Source: Bradyrhizobium sp. CB82 (GTDB taxonomy: Bacteria > Pseudomonadota > Alphaproteobacteria > Rhizobiales > Xanthobacteraceae). Taken from it: a stretch of DNA of 64,000 nucleotides. Below, piece by piece: positions 27,852 to 37,291 of this stretch (position 1 is the stretch's first letter; every line of letters starts with the position of its first letter). Location of the stretch: NCBI RefSeq assembly GCF_029714405.1, contig NZ_CP121650.1, positions 3,477,001-3,541,000 on the forward strand, read 5' to 3'. A program made the translations under genes and the position numbers. The notes under the pieces are model-generated. The model was given only the letters and a program-made list of their open reading frames with translations, did not search any database and had not been told where the DNA came from.

Positions 27852-28769
27852 TCAGACTTTTTCGACTTCGGGACGGCCGAGCAGGCCGGTCGGCATGAAG
27901 ATTAGCACAATGATCAGGATCGAGAATGCGGCGACGTCCTTGTACTCGACCGAGAAATAGGCCGACCAGAAGGTCTCGATCAGGCCGATCGCAAGTCCGC
28001 CCAGCATCGCGCCGGGCAGCGAGCCGATCCCGCCGAGCACGGCGGCCGTGAACGCCTTGATGCCGGCGACGAAGCCCATATTGAAATCGACCACGCCGTA
28101 GTACAGCAGGTACATCAGGCCCGCGACGGCGGCGAGCGCCGCGCCGATCACAAAGGTCATGGAAATAGTGCGGTCGACATCGACGCCGAGCAGCGCCGCC
28201 ATGGTCTGGTCCTGTTCGCAGGCGCGCATATCGCGCCCGAGCCGCGTGCGTGAGACCAGCCAGGTGAAGATCGAGAGCAGCACGACGGTGGCGATGACGA
28301 CCAGGATCTGGATGTTGGAGAGCTGGATCAGGAAGCCGTCCGCGCTCTCATGCAGCGTATAGCCCCCGGTGATGATCGGCGGTATCGGCTTGACGCGGGC
28401 GCCCTGGGCCACCTGCGAAAAGTTCGTCAGCACGAACGACATGCCGATCGCCGACAGCATCGGGGCGAGGCGGAAGGAATGGCGCAACGGCCGGTAGGCG
28501 ATACGCTCGATCGTCCAGCCGTAAAGCGCGGTGATCACCATCGCCACCAGCAGCACGACCAGCAGGATGAGGGGGACCGTGGTCAGGCCGAACGAGATCA
28601 GGATCAGGAAGGTGATCAGGGCGATGAATCCGCCGATCATGAAGATGTCGCCATGGGCGAAATTGATCATGCCGACGATGCCGTAGACCATCGTGTAGCC
28701 GATGGCGATCAGGCCATAGATCGAACCGAGGACGAAACCGTTGATGAGTTGCTGCGCGAAATAGTCCAT
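27852..28769 (-). CDS. livH: Branched-chain amino acid ABC transporter permease LivH
   Basis: A 305-residue permease, first gene of the livHMGF run. MDYFAQQLINGFVLGSIYGL and YTMVYGIVGMINFAHGDIFM are the typical LivH N-terminal signatures, with the cytoplasmic loop RLGRDMRACEQDQTMAALLG. The gene order H-M-G-F followed by livK is the common rhizobial arrangement. Confidence 0.92.
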   Translation of the reverse strand: MDYFAQQLINGFVLGSIYGLIAIGYTMVYGIVGMINFAHGDIFMIGGFIALITFLILISFGLTTVPLILLVVLLVAMVITALYGWTIERIAYRPLRHSFRLAPMLSAIGMSFVLTNFSQVAQGARVKPIPPIITGGYTLHESADGFLIQLSNIQILVVIATVVLLSIFTWLVSRTRLGRDMRACEQDQTMAALLGVDVDRTISMTFVIGAALAAVAGLMYLLYYGVVDFNMGFVAGIKAFTAAVLGGIGSLPGAMLGGLAIGLIETFWSAYFSVEYKDVAAFSILIIVLIFMPTGLLGRPEVEKV

Positions 28770-28775
28770 GGGCTG

Positions 28776-29024
28776 CCGTTATCTGGAACTGACGCGGCTC
28801 AAAGGGAGCTCTTGAGAGAGAGTTCTTGGGCCCCGGCAGCCCTTGAGCATTCCGTTGCTTGTAACAGGAGGGAACTGGCCGCCGCAACTGGGCTGGCCTT
28901 GGTATAAAGGCTTGTACAGAGTTCATTTTGCATCCCGGTTCCACCACCTTGGGGGGGAACCCGGGTTCCCAAGCAACCAAAAGAGAGGCCGGCCGTTATC
29001 TGGCTCTGACGTCCAATAAGGGAG
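28776..29024 (+). repeat. Two direct repeats in the livH / Gln-rich gene intergenic region
   Basis: CCGTTATCTGG followed by a CTGACG block and ending in AAGGGAG-type sequence occurs at 28776-28808 and again at 28993-29024. The second copy ends in the Shine-Dalgarno of the small Gln-rich gene at 29034, the first abuts the livH start on the other strand. This suggests the leader of the small gene was duplicated. The 264-base spacer otherwise holds no gene. Confidence 0.55.
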
Positions 29025-29033
29025 TTTCCCGCA

Positions 29034-29195
29034 ATGACGAAGCAGCAGAACCAGAATCCGGGCCAGCAGAATCAGAAGCCCGGCCAGCGTCCTGATCAGC
29101 AGCAGCAGGGTGGCGGTCAGAAGCCCGGACAGCAGCAGCAGGATCCGATGCGTCAGGGCGACAAGCCCGGTCAGCATGGTCAGGACCAACGTTGA
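29034..29195 (+). CDS. Small Gln/Gly/Pro-rich protein, 53 aa
   Basis: Starts at ATG 29034 with GGGAG ten bases upstream and encodes 53 residues made almost only of Gln, Gly, Pro, Asn, Lys and Asp, starting MTKQQNQNPGQQNQKPGQ. A PGQ-containing unit recurs about five times. It should be disordered and highly hydrophilic. A strong terminator follows at 29221, supporting a real transcription unit. Short hydrophilic proteins of this kind are often stress-linked in rhizobia; that role is an inference. Confidence 0.75.
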   Translation: MTKQQNQNPGQQNQKPGQRPDQQQQGGGQKPGQQQQDPMRQGDKPGQHGQDQR

Positions 29196-29220
29196 TCTCG
29201 AAGCACGTTGAAGTTGTGAC

Positions 29221-29250
29221 AGTCCCGCCGAAAGGCGGGACTTTTCCTTT
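29221..29250 (+). terminator. Rho-independent terminator after the Gln-rich gene
   Basis: A perfect nine-base-pair stem AGTCCCGCC / GGCGGGACT with a GAAA tetraloop, followed by TTTCCTTTT. It lies 25 bases after the stop of the 53-residue gene. Confidence 0.88.
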
Positions 29251-29381
29251 TGCCCGGCTGAGGCTTATCCACAGCAGTTAAGGTAAACAAAGAGTTTAAA
29301 TTGCCGCCTCGAGTCGAGGGGAGTTAGCTGCCGCAAAGGCCCGACCGGCTCGGGTCCAATGGAATCAAACGGGAAGCGGCA

Positions 29382-29960
29382 ATGCTGAAGAACTGGCGGA
29401 TCGGCTCGATCAATGGCGTGCTGTTGGCCGCCTATTTCATCCCGGCCTGGACGCTGATTGCCTTCAACATCATGGTCGCCCCCGTGCACGGCCTCTATGA
29501 GCGGCCAAGCGTCGCGGTGGCGCTGTTCATCAGCGACCAGCTCCAGATGTCAGGCATGAGCACGGTCCGCGCGGCGTGGCTGCTGGCGCTCGGCCGCCTC
29601 ACTGTGGTGGCGTTCTTCGCCATTTTTCTGGCGTTGCTCTCGATTCCCCGGGTGCGCAGGTCCGGCGGCTCCGATGAGGCGCTCGGGATTGCGCTTTTCA
29701 TCGGCAGCCTGATGTCATTTGCGAGCATGGTGATGGCCTCGAAGGTCGGCGAGATGGCCGCCCTCAGGTTGCATGCCACCGAGCTGCTGCTGCTGCTCGG
29801 CGCCGCCGTCGTGCTCCTGATCGAGCAGCCGGCCCGGCGACCTGTTGAAAGCAATGCTCTGGAAGCCAAGGTTCTGGCACCCAAGGCTCTGGCACCCAAT
29901 GCTCTGGCGGCCAAGGTTCCGCTAGCTTTTGAGCAGGCCGAGCTCCTGCACAATCGCTGA
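29382..29960 (+). CDS. Hypothetical membrane protein with C-terminal repeat, 192 aa
   Basis: A 192-residue protein with about four hydrophobic segments (GVLLAAYFIPAWTLIAFNIM; LTVVAFFAIFLALLSI; ALFIGSLMSFASMVMA; LLLLLGAAVVLLI). The last 35 residues are a low-complexity Ala/Leu/Lys/Pro tail encoded by a 15-base tandem repeat and run 39 bases antisense into pcaC. Family not recognised. The tail may be a late extension. Confidence 0.65.
   Translation: MLKNWRIGSINGVLLAAYFIPAWTLIAFNIMVAPVHGLYERPSVAVALFISDQLQMSGMSTVRAAWLLALGRLTVVAFFAIFLALLSIPRVRRSGGSDEALGIALFIGSLMSFASMVMASKVGEMAALRLHATELLLLLGAAVVLLIEQPARRPVESNALEAKVLAPKALAPNALAAKVPLAFEQAELLHNR
29856..29915 (+). repeat. Four-copy 15-base tandem repeat inside the 192-aa gene
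   Basis: Four consecutive units of the form G(C/T)TCTGG(A/C)(A/G)(G/C)CCAA(G/T) encode LEAK-VLAPK-ALAPN-ALAAK-type pentapeptides. Fifteen bases keep the frame. Copy number is likely to vary between strains. Confidence 0.8.
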
Positions 29961-30314
29961 GGCTTCCTTGACGGCGTGGTTGGCCGCCGGCACGCCGCAA
30001 TAGATCGCCTGCTGCAACAGGATTTCCCTGATGTCGTCGGCGGTGAAGGCGCCCTCGGCGAGTGCAGCGCGCACGTGCAAACGGAATTCGTCCCATTGCC
30101 CGAGCGCGACCATGGTGCCGATGACGAGCACGCGCCGCGTCCGCTCGTCGAAATGCGGCCGCGTCCAGATCTCGCCCCAGGCGTAGCGGGTAATCAGGTC
30201 CTGGAAATCGGTGTTGAACGCATTGCGGTTGGCAACCGACTTGTCGACCCAGGCGTTGCCCAGCACCTTGCGGCGCACCTTCATGCCGGCATCGCGGCGC
30301 TTCTCGTCGTCCAT
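29922..30314 (-). CDS. pcaC: 4-carboxymuconolactone decarboxylase
   Basis: A 130-residue member of the carboxymuconolactone decarboxylase family: RRKVLGNAWVDKS, ITRYAWGEIWTRP and the helix QAIYCGVPAANHAVKEA (Cys and His positions of the CMD fold). It converts 4-carboxymuconolactone to 3-oxoadipate enol-lactone in the protocatechuate branch of the beta-ketoadipate pathway. It is the third gene of pcaB-pcaD-pcaC, 114 bases after pcaD with a palindromic repeat between. Its 3' end overlaps the convergent gene by 39 bases. Confidence 0.9.
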   Translation of the reverse strand: MDDEKRRDAGMKVRRKVLGNAWVDKSVANRNAFNTDFQDLITRYAWGEIWTRPHFDERTRRVLVIGTMVALGQWDEFRLHVRAALAEGAFTADDIREILLQQAIYCGVPAANHAVKEASAIVQELGLLKS

Positions 30315-30333
30315 GCGTGTCTCCTCCTCCGTA

Positions 30334-30412
30334 ATTGCGAGCGTAGCGAAGCAATCCAGATATGTTTCCGCAGAGAAAGTCTGGATTGCTTCGTCGCTAC
30401 GCTCCTCGCAAT
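30334..30412. repeat. Palindromic intergenic repeat between pcaD and pcaC
   Basis: The arms ATTGCGAGCGTAGCGAAGCA and, 19 bases beyond, its near-complement ending CGCTCCTCGCAAT form a long imperfect hairpin. This is the ATTGCGAGxxxAGCGAAGCAATCCAG repeat common between rhizobial genes. It interrupts the pca operon but need not stop transcription, as no T-run follows. Confidence 0.7.
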
Positions 30413-30428
30413 GACGCTTTGTGTGAAA

Positions 30429-31211
30429 CTACCGTTGCGTCAAGAAGCCGACCACCGCGTCGGTGAAGGCGTGCGGCTGCTCGACATTGGAGATGTGGGC
30501 GGCATCGATGATGGTCATGCTGGCGCCGGGAATTTGGCTGCGGATCAATTCGCCCGCAGAGATCGGCGTTGCCATGTCGTGGCGGCCGGCGATCACCAGC
30601 GTCGGGCTTTTGATCTTCGGCAGCAACGCGCGCTGATCGAGCGTCGACAGCGCCTCGCAGCAGGCGAGATAGCCTTCGACGGGCGAGGCCACCAGCATCG
30701 CCTTCATCTTCGCGGTGATCTGCGGCTCACGCTCGCGGAAATCGGCCGTCAGCCAGCTGGCGATGACGGTGTCGGCGACGGCCGCGATACCGCCTTCCCT
30801 GACCGCCTTGATGCGGTTCAGCCAATTGGTCGGATCGGGGTAGTAGCAGCTTGTGTTGGCGAGGATGATCTTGCCGAACCGCTCGGGTGCATTGGCGCCC
30901 AGCCATTGCCCGACCATTCCGCCCATCGACAGGCCGCACCAATGCACCTTCGCGATATTGAGGTCGTCGAGGATCGCCAGCACGTCGCGGCCGAAGCGCT
31001 CCATCGAATAGGGGCCGGGGGCCACGCTTGATTTGCCGTGGCCGCGGCGGTCATAGCGGATGACGCGGAACACCTGCGTCAGCGCCTTCATTTGCGGCTC
31101 CCACATCTGCAGCGTGGTGCCGAGCGAATTGGAGAGCATCAGGGTCGGCCCGCCATCGCGGCCCTCGACGGAGACATTGAGCAGACAACCGTCGGCATCG
31201 ATCATGGGCAT
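30429..31211 (-). CDS. pcaD: 3-oxoadipate enol-lactonase
   Basis: A 260-residue alpha/beta hydrolase with the nucleophile elbow GLSMGG (Ser), a preceding RYDRRGHGKS loop, the acid in VIAGRHDMATP and the catalytic His in IDAAHISNVEQP. It hydrolyses 3-oxoadipate enol-lactone to 3-oxoadipate. It follows pcaB by 15 bases in the same operon. Confidence 0.92.
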   Translation of the reverse strand: MPMIDADGCLLNVSVEGRDGGPTLMLSNSLGTTLQMWEPQMKALTQVFRVIRYDRRGHGKSSVAPGPYSMERFGRDVLAILDDLNIAKVHWCGLSMGGMVGQWLGANAPERFGKIILANTSCYYPDPTNWLNRIKAVREGGIAAVADTVIASWLTADFREREPQITAKMKAMLVASPVEGYLACCEALSTLDQRALLPKIKSPTLVIAGRHDMATPISAGELIRSQIPGASMTIIDAAHISNVEQPHAFTDAVVGFLTQR

Positions 31212-31226
31212 GGCGGTGTCTCCATT

Positions 31227-32582
31227 CTATTCGCGGTCGAGGCTGTCGAGCAGCCGGTCGATCAAGGCTTGGGAAGCGCCTTGATAGGCCATCGGCTCAA
31301 ACAATGCCGCAATTTTTTCCGGCGCAAGATGCGCGGTGACCTTCGGATCAGCCCCGAGCACGTCGCGCAGGTGCTTGTTCTCGGCAACCGCCTTCTTGCT
31401 GGCAGCCTCGACCAGATGATGCGCGTCGCTCTTGCCGATGGTCTCGGCGAGTGCGAAAGTGACGGCTTCCGCCATGATCAGGCCATGCGTCGCATCGAGA
31501 TTGGTGCGCATGCGCGCGGTGTCGACGTCGAGACCCTCGGCGATGTCGACGATGGCCGCGAGCGCTCCGGAGACGACCAGCATCAATTGCGGCAGCGTCG
31601 GCCATTCCGCGTGCCACGGGCCTGCGCTGCGCTCGTGGTCCTGCACTTGAGCCGCGAATACCGTCGCGGCCAATTGCGGCGCCATCGTCGCGGCCCCAAG
31701 GGCGCTTGCGGCTGCGACCGGATTGCGCTTGTGCGGCATGGTCGAGGAGCCGCCGCGGCCTTCGCCGGCGGGCTCGAAGGCTTCGGCGACGTCGGTCTGC
31801 ATCATCAGCGAGACGTCGCGGGCGATCTTGCCGCAACTGCCGGCAAGAATCGCAAGGGCCGATGCCGCCTCGGCGATTCGGTCGCGATGGGTGTGCCAGG
31901 GCGCTTCGGGCAACTGCAGGTTCAACTCCCGTGCAAGTCGTTCGGCGACGACAAGCCCCTTGTCGCCGAGCGCTGCGAGCGTGCCCGCGGCGCCGCCGAA
32001 TTGCAGCGCGAGGCCTTCGCGGCGCAGCCGCCGCAACCGGCAGCGTGCGCGGGCAAGGCTTGCGGCATATTCGGCAGCCTTCAACCCGAACGGCATCGGC
32101 AGCGCGTGCTGGAGCCAGGTGCGCGCGACCATGGCGGTGTTGCGATGGCTGCGCGCCAGTGCGGCAAGCCCTTTGATGGCGCGGCTGAGGTCGGAGTCCA
32201 GCGCGTCCATCCCGGCGCGAAGCATGAGCATGGTCGCAGTGTCGATGACGTCCTGGCTGGTCGCGCCCCAATGCACGTAGCGCGCGGCCTCCGCATCGGC
32301 CTTGGCGACGTCGGCGGTCAACGCCTTGACGAGGGGGATCGCCAGATTGCCCGACCTCGTGGCGGCCTCCGCGAGCGCGGCAAGGTCGAACGCCGATGCC
32401 TTGCAGGCGGCTTCGATCGGGCCGGCCGCGCTTGCCGGAATCACGCCGGTCGCAGCTTCCGCCCGGGCCAGCGCTGCCTCAAATTCGAGCATGTTTTGCA
32501 GGTAAGCCCGGTCATCGCAGACCGCGCGCATGGCCGCGCTCGACAGCATCGGCGCAAGCAGAGGGGAGAGGGATGTGCTCAT
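31227..32582 (-). CDS. pcaB: 3-carboxy-cis,cis-muconate cycloisomerase
   Basis: A 451-residue fumarase-superfamily enzyme with the signature SSTMPHKRNPV, GATSQDVIDTATML and RTWLQHALPMPFGLK. It lactonises 3-carboxymuconate made by protocatechuate 3,4-dioxygenase. The dioxygenase genes pcaGH are not in the window. It is the first gene of the pcaBDC run and divergent from coxG with 168 bases between. Confidence 0.92.
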   Translation of the reverse strand: MSTSLSPLLAPMLSSAAMRAVCDDRAYLQNMLEFEAALARAEAATGVIPASAAGPIEAACKASAFDLAALAEAATRSGNLAIPLVKALTADVAKADAEAARYVHWGATSQDVIDTATMLMLRAGMDALDSDLSRAIKGLAALARSHRNTAMVARTWLQHALPMPFGLKAAEYAASLARARCRLRRLRREGLALQFGGAAGTLAALGDKGLVVAERLARELNLQLPEAPWHTHRDRIAEAASALAILAGSCGKIARDVSLMMQTDVAEAFEPAGEGRGGSSTMPHKRNPVAAASALGAATMAPQLAATVFAAQVQDHERSAGPWHAEWPTLPQLMLVVSGALAAIVDIAEGLDVDTARMRTNLDATHGLIMAEAVTFALAETIGKSDAHHLVEAASKKAVAENKHLRDVLGADPKVTAHLAPEKIAALFEPMAYQGASQALIDRLLDSLDRE

Positions 32583-32750
32583 GTTGCGCGGGACCTAACC
32601 ACCAAGAGCCGCGTCTGCCAATCCCAAACCGTTCGCGCAAGCTTTTTGCAGTGCGAATATGCATTGCATGTGATCGTCGGCCGCCCTTTCCTTTGCTGCG
32701 GCCCTGCGTTACTTGAGCAGCGTCGCATCAGTGATCCCGGGAGGCGGTCC

Positions 32751-33197
32751 ATGGCCATGACAATGAACGGCGAAGTCCAGCTTGCGGCGTCGCGCGAATC
32801 CGTATGGGCCAAGCTCAACGAACCCGAGGTGCTGAAGGCCTGCATCCCCGGCTGCGAGGAACTGGAGAAGACCGACGACGGCGGTTTCCGCGCGGTCGCC
32901 AAGATGAAGGTCGGCCCGGTGTCGGCGCGCTTCAAGGGCAAGGTGATGCTCAGCGATCTCGACCCGCCGAACGGCTACAAGATCTCCGGCGAGGGCGAGG
33001 GCGGGGTGGCCGGCTTTGCCAAGGGCGGCGCGACGGTGAAGCTGTCGGAGAAGGATGGCGGCACGCTGCTCTCCTATGATGTCGAGGCGCAGATCGGTGG
33101 CAAGTTGGCGCAGCTCGGCCAGCGCCTGATCAACGGCGCCGCCAAAAAGCTCGCCGACGAATTTTTCGCGAACTTCGCCAAGGCGGTACAGGGTTAG
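32751..33197 (+). CDS. coxG: CoxG-like SRPBCC protein
   Basis: A 148-residue protein of the carbon monoxide dehydrogenase subunit G family (START/SRPBCC fold): MNGEVQLAASRESVWAKLNE, LKACIPGCEEL and a C-terminal GQRLINGAAKKLADEFF helix. I chose the ATG at 32751, which has GGGAGG six bases upstream. CoxG proteins are thought to recruit the maturation factors CoxD/CoxE to the membrane. It heads the molybdenum-hydroxylase cluster. Confidence 0.9.
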   Translation: MAMTMNGEVQLAASRESVWAKLNEPEVLKACIPGCEELEKTDDGGFRAVAKMKVGPVSARFKGKVMLSDLDPPNGYKISGEGEGGVAGFAKGGATVKLSEKDGGTLLSYDVEAQIGGKLAQLGQRLINGAAKKLADEFFANFAKAVQG

Positions 33198-33331
33198 CCC
33201 TACGCCTTAAGGCATAACTGCCTGCATCTCGGGCGATGTTGCCCGAAGGTGCAATGGCCCATATGATGGGTTGGAATAACTATAAGAACCGCTTCGCCGG
33301 GACCCGGCGGGGTGCTGACCAGAGAGTCCTG

Positions 33332-33817
<486 letters not shown>

Positions 33818-33856
33818 ACCGACACTCGCGCGCATCTCGCGATCAGGAAGTCCATT

Positions 33857-34663
33857 ATGTACGAATTCAAATATCATCGCCCCGGGACCGTGCGGCAGGC
33901 GGCCAATCTCCTGGTGAAGAACGAGGACGCCAAGGTGATCGCCGGCGGCCACACGCTGATTCCCGTGATGAAGCAGCGCCTCGCAAGCCCGCCGCATCTG
34001 GTCGATCTCTCGCATATCGAAGGTCTCGACACGATCGAGATGAAGGGCCGTTCGCTGGTGATCGGCGCCACGGCGAAGCACGCCGATGTCGCGACGTCGG
34101 CCGTCGTGGGCGAGGCGATCCCGGCGCTCGCAAGCCTTGCCGGCGGAATCGGTGATCCGGCCGTCCGCCACAAGGGCACCATCGGCGGCTCGCTCGCCAA
34201 CAACGACCCGACCGCGGACTATCCGGCGGCGGTGCTCGCGCTCGGCGCCACCATCGTCACCAACAAGCGCCGCCTGAAGGCGGAAGAATTTTTTCAGGGT
34301 CTGTTCTCGACCGCGCTCGAAGGTGACGAGATCATCACCAAGGTGATGTTCCCGCTGGCAAAGAAGGCGGCTTACATCAAATTTCGCAACCAGGCCTCGC
34401 GCTATGCGCTGGTTGGCGTGTTCGTGGCGCGGCGTCCGTCGGATGTGCGCGTCGCCGTCACCGGAGCCGGCTCGGACGGCGTGTTCCGCGTCACCGCCTT
34501 CGAGGAAGCCTTGAAGAAGCGCTTCTCCTCGAAGGTGCTCGACGGCATCAACGTGCCGGCGGAAGGCCTCAACAGCGATATCCACGGCAGCGCGGAGTAT
34601 CGTGCGCACCTGATCGGTGTGCTGACGCGGCGCGCCGTCGACGCTGCCAACGCCAAAGAGTGA
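33857..34663 (+). CDS. coxM: Molybdenum hydroxylase FAD-binding medium subunit (CoxM-like)
   Basis: A 268-residue FAD-binding subunit: FKYHRPGTVRQAANLL, the FAD motif AGGHTLIPVMK and the second site GTIGGSLANNDPTADYPAA. It follows coxS by 39 bases with AGGAAG before its ATG. In most clusters the 780-residue molybdopterin large subunit lies next to these two genes; here it is absent. Confidence 0.92.
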   Translation: MYEFKYHRPGTVRQAANLLVKNEDAKVIAGGHTLIPVMKQRLASPPHLVDLSHIEGLDTIEMKGRSLVIGATAKHADVATSAVVGEAIPALASLAGGIGDPAVRHKGTIGGSLANNDPTADYPAAVLALGATIVTNKRRLKAEEFFQGLFSTALEGDEIITKVMFPLAKKAAYIKFRNQASRYALVGVFVARRPSDVRVAVTGAGSDGVFRVTAFEEALKKRFSSKVLDGINVPAEGLNSDIHGSAEYRAHLIGVLTRRAVDAANAKE

Positions 34664-34699
34664 TGAGCCCGGTTCGGGCGTAGCGAGACTGGCTCTTTC

Positions 34700-35608
<909 letters not shown>

Positions 35609-35627
35609 CTCGCGCCATGAGGAAGGT

Positions 35628-35735
35628 CGTCATTTCCGGGGGGCCGACAGAGCCGCGAGCCCGGAATCCATCGGGCCGCACGGACTGCGGGGAATGGATT
35701 TCGGGTTAGCCGCTGCGCGGCGCCCCAGAATGACG
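35628..35735. repeat. Palindromic intergenic repeat between coxD and coxE
   Basis: Begins CGTCATTTCCGGGG and ends CCCCAGAATGACG, with inner CCCGGAATCCATCGGGCC and TGGATTTCGGG segments that form secondary hairpins. It belongs to the same CGTCATTCCGGGG-type family as the repeats at 40339 and 53051. Confidence 0.75.
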
Positions 35736-35752
35736 AGTGAGGGTGTTGGACC

Positions 35753-36955
35753 ATGGCCATCAATCACCTTGCGCCTGACAGGACCGAGCAGCTCGCCGAC
35801 AACATCGTCGGCTTCGCCCGCGCGCTTCGTGCCGCCGGTCTTCCCGTCGGCCCCGGCGCGGTGATCGACGCCGTCAACGCGCTCCAGGTGATCGACATCG
35901 GCAGCCGCGCCGACGTCTTCACCACGCTGGAGGCGATTTTCGTCAAGCGCCACGAGCATGCGCTGATCTTCAGGCAGGCCTTCAATCTGTTCTTCCGGCC
36001 TTCCGAAGAGTGGAAGCACATGCTGGATTCGGTGCCGCTGCCCGATCACGCCAAGAAGAAGCCGCCGCCGGCCTCGCGCCGGGTCCAGGAGGCGCTGTCG
36101 CAGCCGCATATGACGGAGACGCCACAGCGCCAGGAGCAGGATCTGCGCCTGTCGGTCTCCGACAAGGAGATCCTGCAAAAGAAGGATTTTGCGCAGATGA
36201 GCGCCGCCGAGATCAATGAGGCGCTGCGTGCGATCGAGAAGATGAAGCTGCCGCAGGCCGAGCTCCTGACGCGCCGGCACCGGCCCGATCCACGCGGCCT
36301 GCGCCTCGACCTGCGCCGCACGCTGCGTGCCTCGCTCCATACCGGCGGCGACATCATCGACATCCACCGCCTCGGGCGGATCGAGAAGCCGGCACCCATC
36401 GTGGCGCTGCTCGATATCTCGGGCTCGATGAGCGAGTACACCCGCCTGTTCCTGCACTTTCTCCATGCCATCACGGACGCCCGCAAGCGCGTCTCCGTGT
36501 TCCTGTTCGGCACCCGCCTCACCAACGTCACCCGTGCGCTCCGCCAGCGCGATCCGGACGAGGCGCTGGCAAGCTGCTCGGCCGCGGTGGAAGACTGGGC
36601 CGGCGGCACGCGGATTGCGACCTCGCTGCACAACTTCAACAAATTGTGGGCGCGGCGTGTGCTGAGCCAGGGCGCGATCGTGCTCTTGATCTCCGACGGG
36701 CTGGAGCGCGAAGCGGATTCCAAGCTCGCCTTCGAGATGGACCGTCTGCACCGCTCCTGCCGCCGCCTGATCTGGCTGAACCCGCTGCTGCGGTTCGGCG
36801 GCTTCGAAGCCAAGGCGCAGGGTATCAAAATGATGCTGCCCAACGTTGACGAATTCCGCGCCGTACATAATTTGAGTTCGATCCAGGAGCTGATCAAGAC
36901 GCTCTCCCAGCCGCTGCCGCCGCATCACCGCAGCCTGATCCGTTCCGCAGCTTGA
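35753..36955 (+). CDS. coxE: VWA-domain protein (CoxE-like)
   Basis: A 400-residue protein with a C-terminal von Willebrand factor A domain: the MIDAS motif is ALLDISGSMSEYTRLFLHFL and the later Asp is in LISDGLERE. The N-terminal part is helical and basic. MoxR plus VWA pairs assemble metal centres in large oxidoreductases; this one follows coxD after a repeat. Confidence 0.9.
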   Translation: MAINHLAPDRTEQLADNIVGFARALRAAGLPVGPGAVIDAVNALQVIDIGSRADVFTTLEAIFVKRHEHALIFRQAFNLFFRPSEEWKHMLDSVPLPDHAKKKPPPASRRVQEALSQPHMTETPQRQEQDLRLSVSDKEILQKKDFAQMSAAEINEALRAIEKMKLPQAELLTRRHRPDPRGLRLDLRRTLRASLHTGGDIIDIHRLGRIEKPAPIVALLDISGSMSEYTRLFLHFLHAITDARKRVSVFLFGTRLTNVTRALRQRDPDEALASCSAAVEDWAGGTRIATSLHNFNKLWARRVLSQGAIVLLISDGLEREADSKLAFEMDRLHRSCRRLIWLNPLLRFGGFEAKAQGIKMMLPNVDEFRAVHNLSSIQELIKTLSQPLPPHHRSLIRSAA

Positions 36956-36965
36956 GAGGTAGGCC

Positions 36966-37289
36966 ATGCTCGATCGCGACGAGGATATCCTGAAGGCGGC
37001 GGAGGACTGGCAGAAGGCCGGCCATGGCGTCGCCCTCGCAACGGTGGTGGAGACCTGGGGCTCGGCACCGCGGCCCGCGGGCTCGAGCCTCGTGATCAAC
37101 GACGACGGTACATTTCTAGGCTCCGTCTCGGGCGGCTGCGTCGAAGGCGCGGTGGTCACCGAGGCCATGGATGTGATCGAGAGCGGCAAGCCAAAGATGC
37201 TGGAGTTCGGCGTCGCCGATGAGACCGCCTGGAACGTCGGGCTGTCCTGCGGCGGCACCATCCGCGTCTTCGTCGAAAAGGTCGGCTAG
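36966..37289 (+). CDS. XdhC/CoxF N-terminal domain as a separate protein, 107 aa
   Basis: A 107-residue protein matching only the N-terminal XdhC_CoxI domain: ATVVETWGSAPRPAGSSLVI, GSVSGGCVEGAVV and GLSCGGTIRVFVE. XdhC-type chaperones bind and sulphurate the molybdenum cofactor before it enters the apoenzyme. The Rossmann half is encoded by the next gene, two bases away. Confidence 0.88.
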   Translation: MLDRDEDILKAAEDWQKAGHGVALATVVETWGSAPRPAGSSLVINDDGTFLGSVSGGCVEGAVVTEAMDVIESGKPKMLEFGVADETAWNVGLSCGGTIRVFVEKVG

Positions 37290-37291
37290 CC

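Noticed and set aside
28900..29033. Possible EcfG (GGAAC-N16-CGTT) stress promoter ahead of the Gln-rich gene
   Set aside because: GGAAC occurs at about 28960 and elsewhere in the spacer, but no CGTT lies at the required distance.
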